From Rhododendron vialii (taxonomy: Eukaryota; Streptophyta; Magnoliopsida; Ericales; Ericaceae), in the NCBI RefSeq assembly GCF_030253575.1, contig NC_080557.1, positions 45,460,501 to 45,524,500 on the forward strand: a stretch of 64,000 nt of DNA, in the 5' to 3' direction. A model generated the notes under the pieces. It did no database searches. It was given only the letters and a program-made list of their open reading frames with translations, and was not told the origin of the DNA. Of this stretch, positions 1 to 11,422 are shown piece after piece (positions within the stretch are counted from its first letter, which is position 1; every line of letters starts with the position of its first letter). Made by a program: the position numbers and the translations under genes.

Positions 1-1083
1 TAACCGGATGTCCGACCTCGCCTCGAGTAAATCTGGGATGCTAAAATTAGTGACGGAGCAGATCCTCAAGCGGCTCCAAGTTTGAAATATTTAGCTTGAA
101 TAGAAATTTTGAACATGCAGCCTCATGAATGACTGTGGATGACAAACACTTTCAAACAGACAGTAATTATTACGTACATAAATCCAAACATAAAGCGGAA
201 TCGATTAATGTGCATTTGATTTTTTTTATGGATTTTTATCATTTTGTGAGGTTTATGTACATCAAACGCCTTCAAAAATACTTGTTTTTGAATCTGTGCC
301 GGATCAGAATGGAGGAAGCATATATGTGGTGTGTGCTTCACTCGTTTACAACTCTCATCGTTTTCAAACAGGTTTCACATAAGTATCATTTTCATACAGG
401 TTTCACATACGTATTGTTTTTGATCACCGCTCCAGATGAAATGATGGTCTTCTAGACCAATGTGTGATGGGGAAGGATCCTAGAGCATTACGTGTTCCCG
501 TGTCTGTGCCTCAGGATCACTGAGTAATCATAGCATCAATGAATGTAGAGGTGTTGAAACTTGAAGCCACAACCACAAACATATGAATACCCCAAAGCCA
601 ACACCACATGGTCCAAATCCATTACCAGTCTACAGAAGAATGCAAAGATGCAGAGAGATTCTTATTTCAAAATTAAGTAGCATATCAAGAAGTATTACCT
701 GAAGTACATTAAATAAGTATGTTAGGAACCATACACATTCTCCCAGTACAGATTTCAGTGAAATTGACCCTGAATGAAAAGAGACTCCCCTACCAAAGGA
801 AACCCTAAACACATACAGATTTCAGTTTCTACAATATTTCATACTAAAAGGTTACAAGTAAGGGTATACCACCCCAAAATATGATCCGTACAGGGTAAAC
901 CCTATTTATATATAAAGTTTTTGAGTACCTCCGATTACGACAATTAAGCATCCGATAACAAAATACCGAAGACCCTGACAAAGGATTTGTCATAGCATTC
1001 CGGCCCATGTCATATCAAACGCAGATAGGGAAAGGCAATGGGACTTCAGGGGAAGGTTTTCCAGCTTCATTTCCATTCAGCCT
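1..1083. other. 3' flank of ABI3, no gene seen
   Basis: This stretch lies downstream of the ABI3 stop codon and presumably includes its 3' UTR. It is AT-rich and holds only short, unrelated reading frames on both strands. I recognise no gene, RNA or mobile element in it. Confidence 0.5.
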
Positions 1084-4000
1084 TCACGCTCTTCGTGATG
1101 GTTGGGAGGAGGAGCCACTACCATCGGCTTGCGCTGCTGTACATGATCTTCTATGACTCTTCGCTGGTTTCTTGGCTTCGGATTTTGGTCCTGGTTGTCT
1201 CACCTTCACTCCTCTTATCATCTGTTTAAGTCCATGAATTCGTTAATAAGAAACGAATATAGATATGTTCATATGTTTACATAAGCCCTAGGAGGATATA
1301 CAAAGATTTAGCATTTGGAATGGAGACATACGTATTTCGCACACTTTACATCTGAGTATATCACTATGAAATCTCCTTCTTGGAGTCCATTTGCTCGGAC
1401 AAAATCTCCTGAAATAAACAGTCATACACAATCCATATAAGAACATTTCCTAGAGTCCCAAGTCCTAGACGTTGAATGATGTACCTGTGTTCTCAAGGAG
1501 ATACATCCGGCTTTTGTTGTTCGGCCAAAATCTGAGACTCCACAAATTAAAAGAATTGACTATTTGTTTAGTATGGTGAAAAAAAAAACTATAATAGATA
1601 ATTTAGGTGGTTTGAAATGGAATTTGATTTTCGGTAAAATCGCATACCTGTAGCGCATGTTCCAGACCTGAGAAGTTCCAATGTCTTCCATTGTAATCGC
1701 AATTCCATCCCTGGCCTCCAGCTCTGGAAGATGGGTTTCAGCTTCTTTCTGACACATCAATTCATTTCAATGACAGTTATAATATTTGTTATGACTAACT
1801 ACTAGATTAAATTCGAACGACAATATTTGACAAGAAGTAAGTGCTAACACAATTATCGTCCAACATTTTCATACACAGAGATTTGATCTTCTGTCAAGCT
1901 TCCATTCAAATCCATCCACTCTTATAAGAGCAACTCTAACCCATGACTCTTCATTTCTTCATTTTAGAGACTCAAAAAACTATATTTTATGCAAAAAGTA
2001 AACATAGAAAATGTTACTATTCACATACACTCCAACCACAAATCTCCATTCCAATCTCTATATTTCAAAAATCCATTTATTTCTTTTTAAAACTCAAGTT
2101 TCCCTCCAAATACTAAATACTACTATTTTTTTCAAATGTTGACAAAATATATTCAATAGTGGTTTCATTTTGTAGATATTGTCAATACGTGTTGAACAAT
2201 ACCAAATTTATATACATCGGAACAATATATTCTATGATATACATAAGTTTTTTATATAGAGATCATTCTCTATTTGTTGCAAACATCTCTAAATATAGAG
2301 AACCAAATTTAGGTCTCTATTTATGTAGAGTATGGTTGGAGTGAACTTGTTCTCTATTTTAGAGTTAGAGAACCAATATAGAGCTTGGTTGGAGATGCTC
2401 TAAATGTCAAATTGTTTAGTGCCAACTCTATCTCGTATAAAAATTGCATTTACCATTCATTTTTCGAGTCAATCAAAATCCAAGTAATGTATGCTTAAAT
2501 TGAAAGAGAAAGGTGAAGGGAGTAATTACTTTGGGCAACACAATCCTTCCGAGATTACCCACATCACTTTGCTTCAACACTTTCTGGAGAAGAAATTTCA
2601 AGTTCTTTTCAGGTTTCCATCCCTACAGATACACAAATAAACCACAAGAGACAAATCCACATATCAGTCTATACATCCTCAACCACACAAATCCTTAAGG
2701 ATTGCCAAATAAATGCCAACAAAAAGTATTCAAAGAACAAAACATATGGCCAAATTCACGTTTGGGTGCCATTCACAACATTTAACCTTATCTTACCCTT
2801 TCCTCCTACCATACGTTCCTAGTATTTTTCCAAGGTACGTAGCATTTTCAACGTAATAATGGAAGAAAAATTGATGTATGATTTAACCAAAATGACGATC
2901 AATCAGGGCCTATTGAGTATGGGAAATTATCAAAAATACCAAATGTGTGGATCAAATTCGTTCTGGATGTAATGTTTGGTGTTCCAAAAAAGTAAAACAA
3001 AGATGTGATGCAAGCCACACCAAAGTCGAATCTATGTTCTCGATACAAATTGTTTTCGCCCTAATTTTCTAGGTACTTTTATAGGCACATAGCATTTCAA
3101 GTTAATAATCAATGGAACGTCAATGAGGAGGATCATTGGCGGCCTATAGAACCCACCTGCCGCTTTTCGGTATGAACCTGCCGCTGCTGACTATTTTGCC
3201 CTTGAACAGGAGGAGGGCAGTCCGCCACCACTTGTGGTGGTGGTGGCGGTGCCTCCGCAGGCACCACCACGGGCACAGACGAACAACCGGCAGCATTAGC
3301 ATTGGGCCAATAAACCCAGTTCGCCCCCGGATTGACTTGACCTGCCGCGCTACGACTCTCGCAGCCACCAATGCTTATAACTTGCTGATTGTGATCCACT
3401 TTCTGACTGATCATCTGAAGCTGCTGATTCTGTTGGTTATGATTATGGTGCTGATGGAGTTGATGGTGCCGGTGGTGAGAGAGAAACCGCTTCTGTCGCG
3501 CCATCCTCTTCTTCCTCGCCTCTTTCGTCGCCAAAGAACCCAACCTAACCAACTTCTCCCCATTGTTGTTGTTCCCCTGGTAACTATACTGATGCTGATA
3601 CTGATACGGATTCCCTCCGTACCCCACAAACCCTTGTTGATTCGGAATACCCGTAACAACATTACTGTTAGTATTAGCCTCCGGAAATTGGTTGAATTGG
3701 ATCTGGGCAGCCCCCATTGGGTACTGCTGCTGCGGGCCCGATGACGGAGGCCAGGTTTGGGCCGTCTCCAGCGTTTGATATTCCGTCTGATAGTTAGACG
3801 GGCCACCACCGGTGTACAAATCACCGCCGTAGGGAAACCCCGTCGGATCGGCGACGTACTGCGGTTGCGGCGGTGGCGCGGGATGCAGCCACGTGGAGGG
3901 TGGGAAACAAGGGTTTATATTATCAGGAGAGGGAATGGGATTGCAATTAGGGTTAGGGTTTTGGAAAGGCTCTTGGAATGGGAATTGAGACGAGGAGGCG

Positions 4001-4806
4001 GCTGCTGCGGCGGCTTGCTTTTTCTGGAGCTGGTAATTCTCGACCCACTCGAGGATTAATTTCAACAACTGCTTCCGGCCCTCTTTCGTGCTCCCCAACC
4101 GCTTCGAGGCCGACTCCACCGTGGCTCGCCGCAGCTTGATGTTCCGCATGTCTTCGGCCGATATGTACTCCTTGTTCGACTTGAGCCACTCGAAGAACAC
4201 TGTTCCCAGTTCGTCCACCGGCACCGGCGCCGGCGCCTTCTGCTGCTCCTGGACAACCTCGTTTTGCAACAAGTAATTGTCGTTATGATGATACTGTTGC
4301 TGCTGCTGGTGATGCAAGAGAGATTCTTCGTGCGGAGGTTGAGGATTGTCGGCTTGGAAAATCGAAGACGGGTCCCATATCTCGTTGGAGTCCATCAACT
4401 CCATGTACCCGAAAGTCTCCATCACGTCCATGCAATCGATGCCGTCCTCCGGCGGCCCGGGAACCGGCAACGGCGGTGCAACTGCAACCGGCTGGTCGCG
4501 GTTCTTGTCCGCGTAGGACTCCTCCGCGTCGGACTTCAGGAGCGCCCATGACGCAGCGGAAGAGGAGGACGACGACGACGCTGAGGAAGCGATGGGCTTG
4601 GGAGGCGGGGCCGGGGCAGAGGACGAGGACGAGGACGAAGACATGCAGGGGAAGTCGGGGAGCGGGGGGAAGTCGCTGTAGAAAATGGAGGGGTCGTTCA
4701 CGTCTACCAATAGATCTTCCTCCGCGTTTCCTTCCAGCCAGATCTCATCTCCTCCTATCCCTCCTCCTCCTCCTCCTGCACCTGCATGTTCATCTGAGCC
4801 CTTCAT
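1084..4806 (-). CDS. ABI3: ABI3/VP1-type B3-domain transcription factor, six exons, about 701 residues
   Basis: ABI3 is the nuclear B3-domain activator of seed maturation; it binds RY motifs (CATGCA) and works with bZIP factors in abscisic acid signalling. Exons by splice site and frame are 4806-3157, 2622-2530, 1748-1648, 1531-1485, 1408-1332 and 1221-1084, summing to 702 codons with the stop. Exon 1 encodes an acidic, Ser-, Gln- and Pro-rich N-terminus, the B1 domain (about residues 198-260, [18 protein letters not shown]) and the basic B2 domain (about 426-445, [14 protein letters not shown]). Exons 2-6 encode B3 (about 555-665: [77 protein letters not shown]). Frame is kept at every junction. 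One oddity is KCAKY where I recall KCGKY in the family. The start is the only Met at the head of the acidic region. A MITE sits in intron 2. I am confident of the family and orthology. Confidence 0.95.
1928..2400. mobile_element. Tourist/Harbinger-like MITE in ABI3 intron 2
   Basis: The element starts GAGCAACTCTAACC and ends GGTTGGAGATGCTC, which are imperfect inverted repeats. TAA flanks it on both sides (1925-1927 and 2401-2403), the 3-bp target duplication usual for PIF/Harbinger elements. It is AT-rich and non-coding. It lies wholly inside the intron between the first two B3-encoding exons of ABI3. Confidence 0.7.
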
Positions 4807-5249
4807 TTCTGATAATTCTAGAGAGAGAAAGAGAAAAGGGTATGTGTACGGTGATGTGGGGGATTTTAGAGAACTTGTACTGTATTTGATTAAGGAAGCA
4901 AAGATAAAAGGGCCCCTCTTGCCTGTGGAAGTAGCATCAAGTTAGCAATTGAAGCAACATAAAGCATCTGGGCCCGGAGAGGGGATACATTTATATGTGG
5001 GTTTTTAAGATCATATGCTCTCCATTTATGTGCAGGAGGATTAAGGATTCAATGAAAGCGACGTCTCTGCAGCCTAATCAATCTACTTTGCGGTGGCGAT
5101 TAGAGTTCATTTATTTATAGGCGTAATAAAACTATCATTATCAATTTATCATGAAGCGGCAAGGGGTATGCGGAAAAAGGGTACAGATGTTCGATTGAAT
5201 ATTACTAGAATCCGAAGGAGGATTTTTAAAATCCCTAAAAAAGATTATC

Positions 5250-5322
<73 letters not shown>

Positions 5323-5983
5323 TGTGAACTGTGCAATCCCCACTACTACCAACTTTCTTTAATATAGGAGAGTAGGAGGAAGAAGAGAAGGAAGAAGACG
5401 TTAAAGGAGAAGAAGAGAAATCGCCTGAAACTCAACCACCGTTATCGCCATTACTGTTTTTTTTTTTTGTTTTGTTTTGGCTTGAGACTTTTGTTTGTTT
5501 GGGATAAGTTCAAATTGTTTTTCTGTGGTCTTTTTATTAACTGAGAGAGAGAAAGTGGTTTGCTAATGTACTCAGTATTTGAGAGAGAGAGAGAGGATAA
5601 AAAGAACAAAACAATCAAAGAAAGCAAGAAACAAAACCTCGTGCCGATACTTTCTCCCCCTCTCTCCGCATTCTACGCCAGTCGCCATGCGCTCGAATCT
5701 GAGTGGTTGCACCCAGCGGTGCTACCCAGCCTTTTCCCAACAGACAGAAAAAGAGAGAGAGAACGAAAATGTCTTAAATCCCTAATTCACTGAATCACTT
5801 CTCTCTCTCCCCCCTCTCTCTAAAAGTATCACAGAGATGTAGAGAGAGAAAAGGAGAGACATTGGGGTTGGACCGTCTTGCGCTCTCTCTCTCCCCCCTC
5901 TGTTCACACGGGTTTGTCTGGATTGGTTGATGAAACGGCGGGGATGATACAAATCTGACGTCACCCACCAAGCACCGGCCAAA

Positions 5984-6023
<40 letters not shown>

Positions 6024-6300
6024 TTTCTGCCAATGACAGTGCTCTGCCGTTTAAATAGCTCCGTTATGCCGTGCAGGGAAGTATTTTCCGGCTACAGAGA
6101 AGAAAAATGTGGTAGACCAATGGGGTTGTACCACGTAGGTAATGTTTCGGGGTTGATGCGGCAGAGCGATTTTATTGGTTACGAGAAGCGTTAATTTCCG
6201 TACGTAACAGACGGCTTTGTATACGGTGGGACCTTCACGTGCATTTTGCCTACGTGGGGGTTCTCCGTCTAATTATGTACCGCCACGTAATAGGTGCAAC
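4807..6300 (-). promoter_or_regulatory. ABI3 leader and putative promoter
   Basis: Upstream of the ABI3 ATG the minus strand carries purine-rich GA tracts at 5290-5252 and about 6020-5985. A TATA-like CTATTTAAA lies at 6058-6050. If that is the core promoter, the leader is over 1 kb; long leaders are known for ABI3 in other plants. Further upstream is a cluster of ACGT-core motifs of ABRE/G-box type: ccacgta near 6131, CACGTG at 6236-6241, tacgtgg at 6251 and ccacgta near 6283. GA tracts can bind BPC-type GAGA factors. The motifs are seen directly; their use is inferred. Confidence 0.45.
5252..5320. repeat. (GA)n tract joined to a run of about 31 G
   Basis: About 39 bases of alternating GA run straight into an unbroken poly-G tract ending at 5320. 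On the transcribed strand of ABI3 this is a poly-C/CT tract within the probable leader or proximal promoter. Confidence 0.95.
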
Positions 6301-6370
6301 ATTATGCGGGACCGACTGGAATAATTTTCCAAATATTGTTAAGGTTTTTGTTTGGGGTACACGTCCAGCG

Positions 6371-6815
6371 TTTGTTTTGTCCAAACCTAAGTCAAAAAAA
6401 AAAAAAAAATAGCATGCGTGAGCGCAAACGTAAAACCGTCTCTGAAACACGTGCCAAACTATTCAAATTCACCAAAGAGCGAATTGAAATTGTTTAGCAT
6501 AGTATGAGAATTGAGAATGAGAGCTCAGAACATGTTGAACGGTTATGTGACTAATGTCAATCTAAACGGACAGAGGCATTTTGATGTAGTATTATATTGT
6601 TTCTCCAAGGATAGTTTTGTCGAATCCTAAGTCGAAAAAATTGCATGCGTGAGCGCAAGCATAAAATCATCTATAAAACAAGTGCAAAACTATTCAAATT
6701 CGCCAGAGAGAGAATTGAGGATGTTTAGCATAGTTGGAGAATTGAAATGAGAGCGCAGAGCATCTTGAACGGTTATGCGGCTAATGTCAAATCTAAACGG
6801 ACAAAGGCCTGATTT
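6371..6815. repeat. diverged tandem duplication, two units of about 235 bp
   Basis: Unit one (about 6371-6605) and unit two (about 6611-6815) share blocks in the same order: ttttgtc.aa.cctaagtc, gcatgcgtgagcgcaa, actattcaaattc, gtttagcatagt, ttgaacggttatg and tctaaacggaca. Spacing is 231-240 bp. Each unit carries one GCATGC. Only the first contains CACGTG (6448-6453). The copies differ by substitutions and small indels, so the duplication is not recent. Confidence 0.8.
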
Positions 6816-6816
6816 A

Positions 6817-7055
6817 GGCCCCGTTCCAGAAATCTTCTTAAAAAATAAGTAGCTTATTTCACATTTTCAAACTAAAAAATAATGTAAATGAAAAATAATT
6901 TTTTAATTTTTTTTGTATTGTATAAAAAATCTCAATGAGATCTTTCCAACAAGATTCATAGTGCATATTTTTAGATTTCAATAAGTCTCTCATTTTTGAA
7001 CTTGAAATTGCCTTCTTAAAAAATAAGAGCTTTTTTTGAGTACCGGAACGGGGCC
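6817..7055. mobile_element. Tourist/Harbinger-like MITE
   Basis: Inverted ends GGCCCCGTTCC and GGAACGGGGCC are perfect over 11 bp, with further imperfect pairing of cttcttaaaaaataag with its internal counterpart. TTA flanks both sides (6814-6816 and 7056-7058). It is AT-rich, 239 bp and non-coding. Confidence 0.75.
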
Positions 7056-7076
7056 TTAGTATTATTTCTTCAACAA

Positions 7077-7609
7077 TAGGGCTGCAAACGAACCGAGCCA
7101 AGCGGCTCGCCTCTCAGCTCGTTAGTGGCTCGTTCAAGCTCGACTCGAAAGTTAAACGAACGAGCTCGAGCCGATTTTTTCAGCTTGTTTTGTAAACGAG
7201 CCGAGCTTGAGCTAGGATGAGCTCAGCTCGCGAGCCGGTGTATATATACTTAAATTTAGGATTTTTATTGTTATTTCATAATTTATTCTTTCCGTTTTCA
7301 CTTTCCAGTCAACCAAGGGAGGCGAAAGCACACGCACACCTGTACACCCTCACTCCATAGGAAAATGAAAGATATATACCTTTATAATTCAAATATTTTT
7401 GATTGTATCAAGCCTATGCGAGAATATATATATATATTTTTTGTTGGTCCATTGAGGCTCGTTAATAAGGTCAAGCTCGAGTCAAGCCAAGGCGCACTTG
7501 GCTTGAGCTCGACTTGTTAAGTTTTCATTGAGCTCGAGCTCGGATTCGTTAAAAACTTAATAAACAAATTTAAACACAATAAAACTCGGCTCGACTCGTT
7601 TGCACCATG
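7077..7609. mobile_element. non-autonomous hAT-like element rich in AGCTCG motifs
   Basis: The ends GGCTGCAAACGAACCGAGCC and the complement of GGCTCGACTCGTTTGCACC form an imperfect inverted repeat of about 20 bp. Flanks ttcaacaa (7069-7076) and ttcaacgg (7610-7617) match at 6 of 8 positions, compatible with an old 8-bp hAT duplication. The interior is full of GCTCGAGC-type words near both ends and AT-rich in the middle. No coding sequence is seen. Confidence 0.55.
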
Positions 7610-7617
7610 TTCAACGG

Positions 7618-8991
7618 TATAGTTTCTCTCTAGTCCAGTATTTGGTAGGTCAGTGGCCCACTACAGGATTTATATGGCCCAACACAGGTTTTATGTGTTT
7701 CCATCGCTTGCCATTAACAATTTTTCCCACTTTTGTTTTTTTTTTGAAAAAGAGTAAGAAATTCATTGATAATATGGATAAAGTACAGGCAATGCAAACC
7801 TTACAGAGAGACAACGGCCAACAAAAAATAAAAGTAAGAAAAAATCACTCCAGCACCTCAAAAAAAACTAATGGAGAATAACAAGCAGATAAAGGATGCT
7901 AATATACCACATGACGCTGTGGTGCTCGAAACACATGAGGATCGTTCCAACTATCCTTGAAACGTAATTTTTTTTTCTATCTAAACAAGTGTAAAAAAAT
8001 GGTTTGTGTACAACCATCACAATCACAAATTTTCAACTAATAGAGACCCATTAATTATGGGGCAAACGATCAAAGTAGTGAGAAATGCAATGAACACATA
8101 CGGATTGCACAATTTGAACATAGATGAGACAATTAAAAGTCATATTGTCCTTGGGTCCTACACGATAGATGTGGATTCTGATACATTTGACAACTTCGGA
8201 TACATCTACTTCTTTAGCATTTTCGCTAATTAATTCATATTCGTAATCAATTAGATGAGACATTGCCCAATCATGCATTTTGACTACTTGGCCCATCGTC
8301 CTAATTAGCTGTGGAAAAAAGTTTTGGAAAATTCGTTCTAGTCAATGGAAAGACCCGTAGTATTTTTTTTGTTCCGAAGAAATCAACTCAAATATAATGA
8401 GGGGCCAGGATTAGCTCATTTTCGGTTCCCTTTTAGAACTGGACCGTGGACAGTGCTATCGTAGTCTTTTTGTGGGTTCATTTTAGGTCTACTTTGATGA
8501 TTGGAATCGTATATTGTCTAAGCTCACTAAGAATATTATTAACTTGCATGTCTAGATATGAAAGCTCATAATCGAAGCCCATTTATATTTAGTAAAAATC
8601 ACTTAATTTCACTTTATCTGAAAGTAGAGAAAGATAAATTCAACATAATTCCAATAATTTAGGTAATCACCAATCGAAAATCTTTCAGGCCTACCCCACG
8701 TTACAATTTCGGATTGAATCAGTTCTAACAAAATAATTCACAAGTTTATTCAGATAATTTTTTGTCACTTGCAATCCCATTTTAGCTACCAAAAAAATTG
8801 GTCACCTGGCCTCTATCACCATTTTGTGATGATTTAATTTGCTATTTATTTAATTTGTCAAATATTAACACGAGGCCAATTACTCCTACTAGCTAGTTTT
8901 CGGATAAGAGAACTATTTATAAAGTACGAATTCCAAACATACATAATTGTGAAAGTTTATGAGAAAATCAAGCTCGATCAACAACTCAATC
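7618..8991. other. intergenic, nothing recognised
   Basis: This is AT-rich DNA with homopolymer runs. The open frames in it (at most about 90 codons) have no recognisable motif or supporting splice structure. Confidence 0.5.
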
Positions 8992-9008
8992 AATACAAGA
9001 AAAAAGTC

Positions 9009-10141
9009 AAGAGGGCTTTAGAATATAGGTTCGATTCGGTTTGGGGATTTCTTTTTGGAACCAGGTGTGGTTGGGGGACACGACACTTAGAGACGATTAT
9101 CCATGGCTGTACCTGATCTCTACTCAAAAAGAGGCATCTGTAAATGCTGTCTGGAGAGGTTCGGGAGTTGAAAGATGGCATCTGACCTTCAGTCGAGGGT
9201 TACGTGACTGGGAAAATGACCAAATGGAGGAGTTAAAACACCGATCACATCCCGTCGTTCTGGAGTCGTCCAGTTGTGATTCCTTGAATTGGAGATGGTC
9301 CTCAGATAATCGTTTCTCGGTCAAATTGGTGTACAATCAATGGGAAAGCAGCGAGCAGTCAGGAAGTCCGGGGTTGGAAGTCCTCTGGAAGAACATTTGC
9401 CCTCCTAAGATGGAAATTTTCGCTTGGATGGCAGTTCAATCCAAGGTGGCTACGAGGTCGGTGCTCGTGGACAATAACATGAATTAGAGGGACAGTCCTC
9501 TTCTTGCCCACTATGTTCTTTGCTCATGGAAACTCCACAAGACCTGTTTTTGCACTGTCAATTTTCATGGGCTGTTTGGTCTCAGATTTTAGAATGGTGG
9601 CATGTACGTACAATGAGTTTGTCCCGAATCTCTAGATGCCCATATTTTAGAATGGTGGCATGTACGTACAATGGGTTTGTCCCGAATCTCTAGATGCCCA
9701 TCTAAGATGGTGAATGGACACTAAATTCAAAAATTTGGAGAAAAGCCTTTGGGAAACTTCCTTCTTTGCAACATTGTGGTCGTTATGGTTGGTGCGAAAT
9801 GAGTATGTGTTTAACAATGCAATGGTGACAACTGAGGTCGTGGTTGACAAGGTAAAGACTAGAGTTGTTATGTGGGTAAAAGCCAAATTCGATATTAAGG
9901 TGCATATGGTGGAGGAATTTAAGGGTTTTTTTGGATGGAATTAAGTTGTTAAAACCGTGAAGAGTGCTTTGTTTTTAGGTGAGGTTCGTGTCCTCCAATG
10001 TTCTGCTGGAGGGCGAAGTCAGGTGTTCTCTTTTTATTTCCTGTCTTTTGCTTTATCGCGTAAGTTTGTTTACTTACTGTGATTGAACAATAGATGTACC
10101 CCTTCGAGTTTGCAATAAAATTTCGTTTGTCGAGAAAAAAA
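9009..10141 (+). mobile_element. 5'-truncated L1-type LINE copy
   Basis: This copy retains only the C-terminal end of ORF2. A frame at 9041-9487 shows the plant-LINE signatures SFWNQVWLGD, LYLISTQK and CPPKMEIFAWMAVQSKVATR, which belong to the reverse-transcriptase zinc-binding (zf-RVT) region. A later frame has LWSLWLVRNEYVFNNAM. It ends in an A tract at about 10135-10141. The target duplication is aatac(a/t)agaaaaaagtc at 8992-9008 and 10142-10158, 16 of 17 positions identical. A 58-bp tandem duplication lies inside it. Truncation at the 5' end is normal for target-primed reverse transcription. Confidence 0.9.
9586..9701 (+). repeat. 58-bp tandem duplication inside the LINE copy
   Basis: Two consecutive units each begin attttagaatggtggcatg and end gatgccc(at); they differ at about one base (gagtttg versus gggtttg). 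The duplication interrupts the LINE C-terminal region. Confidence 0.9.
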
Positions 10142-10158
10142 AATACTAGAAAAAAGTC

Positions 10159-11422
10159 TACCACGGGGAAGAAACGAAGAAGTAAAGGGAAAACCCTTCT
10201 AAGAAAAAAACATTCACACAGAACCTGAGAGATTTGGACTTCTAATTTTCTAGTGAAAAGCAAAAGCTCTAATTAACTTAGCTAGCCTAGTTGGTTAACT
10301 ACAATGAAATTAAAAAGAAAGAAAACTGAACCGGCGACCATGCTACTTTCCTTTTTTAGATGCGTCACAGAGAAGTGTAGCCCGCTTTTTTAACGGACAA
10401 GCCGTCCAGGGGTACGTGACTACGTGGCGAACATGCAAGAAAACGAGACGTAAAAACCGAAGAAGAAAAACGGCACTGATCTTCTGCGGTACGGGTATGT
10501 ACCTTTATCATATGCCTTTTTTTTTTTTTACCTGCAAAAATTTACTTAAAATTCGACAAAGTTATTTATCATACGCTATTAAGTGGTTTTGGGCACCGCA
10601 TATGCACTGTCACGGGAACCCTCAACATTTTTCTCCATTACACATTTTTACTATTAATTAAGTCTGCACAATTAGTAGAGGACGGTATAAAAATGGGTGG
10701 TGAAAGAGAGTATTGGGGTGACGCGAAGGTGTCTCAAAACCACTCGATAAGGGTATCTGGGTTCCGCACGATCAAGATGAATTACAGATTTGGACATTAG
10801 TATTGTTTTCTTATCTGATCTATATTTGTGCTTTTTATGTATTGTCTTCGTCCTAAAATAATTGTCTGATTTCTAATATGAGAATTTAAAAAAAAAAAAC
10901 TATTCATGTATCAAAAATAAAATTTTTTTTTTTTGCCGCTTGTTACTAAATGTAAATGAGTTGTCTCCGTTCATCGCAAAAACAAGTTTGAATATCACTG
11001 AGGAATGTATGCAGGAAAAAAAGGATGTGTGGTGAAGATTCTAAATTAAGAAATAAGGGAAAATCACTACAAACACGTGTTTTGATAATTAATACTCGCC
11101 AATGATATTTTCATTATTAACAAATATTCTCAACTTATCCTTAACGGGTATTAATTATCAAAATATGTCCTGGACTGTCATTTTCCAAAGAAATTATGGC
11201 GATGCGATTAGAGGCCACGAACAAGAACGAGATCCAGATTCCAGACAATAGACAAAAATAAATACTCCATGGGAAGTGATAAAATACACAAATTTATTTG
11301 CGAGTTTATTATCCATCCTTTATGATCGTGTTCTTAGATTTTTTTTTTCATTCAAAAAAGAGAAATTATAGGACGATAAATTAAGTTGTGCATTAGGGCG
11401 GGCAGTGGGGGAGCTGCGCATG
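10159..11422. other. intergenic, nothing recognised
   Basis: AT-rich spacer downstream of the LINE and of the LEA gene's stop codon. I see no gene-like frame, RNA gene or clear terminal repeat. Confidence 0.5.

Noticed and set aside
129-455. 108-codon plus-strand frame at the left edge
   Set aside because: AT-rich, without motif, splice context or codon bias; an equal-looking frame lies on the opposite strand.
3136-4889. Several long frames on both strands over ABI3 exon 1
   Set aside because: They overlap the 550-codon B1/B2-encoding exon in other frames and have arginine- or leucine-rich shadow composition with no domain.
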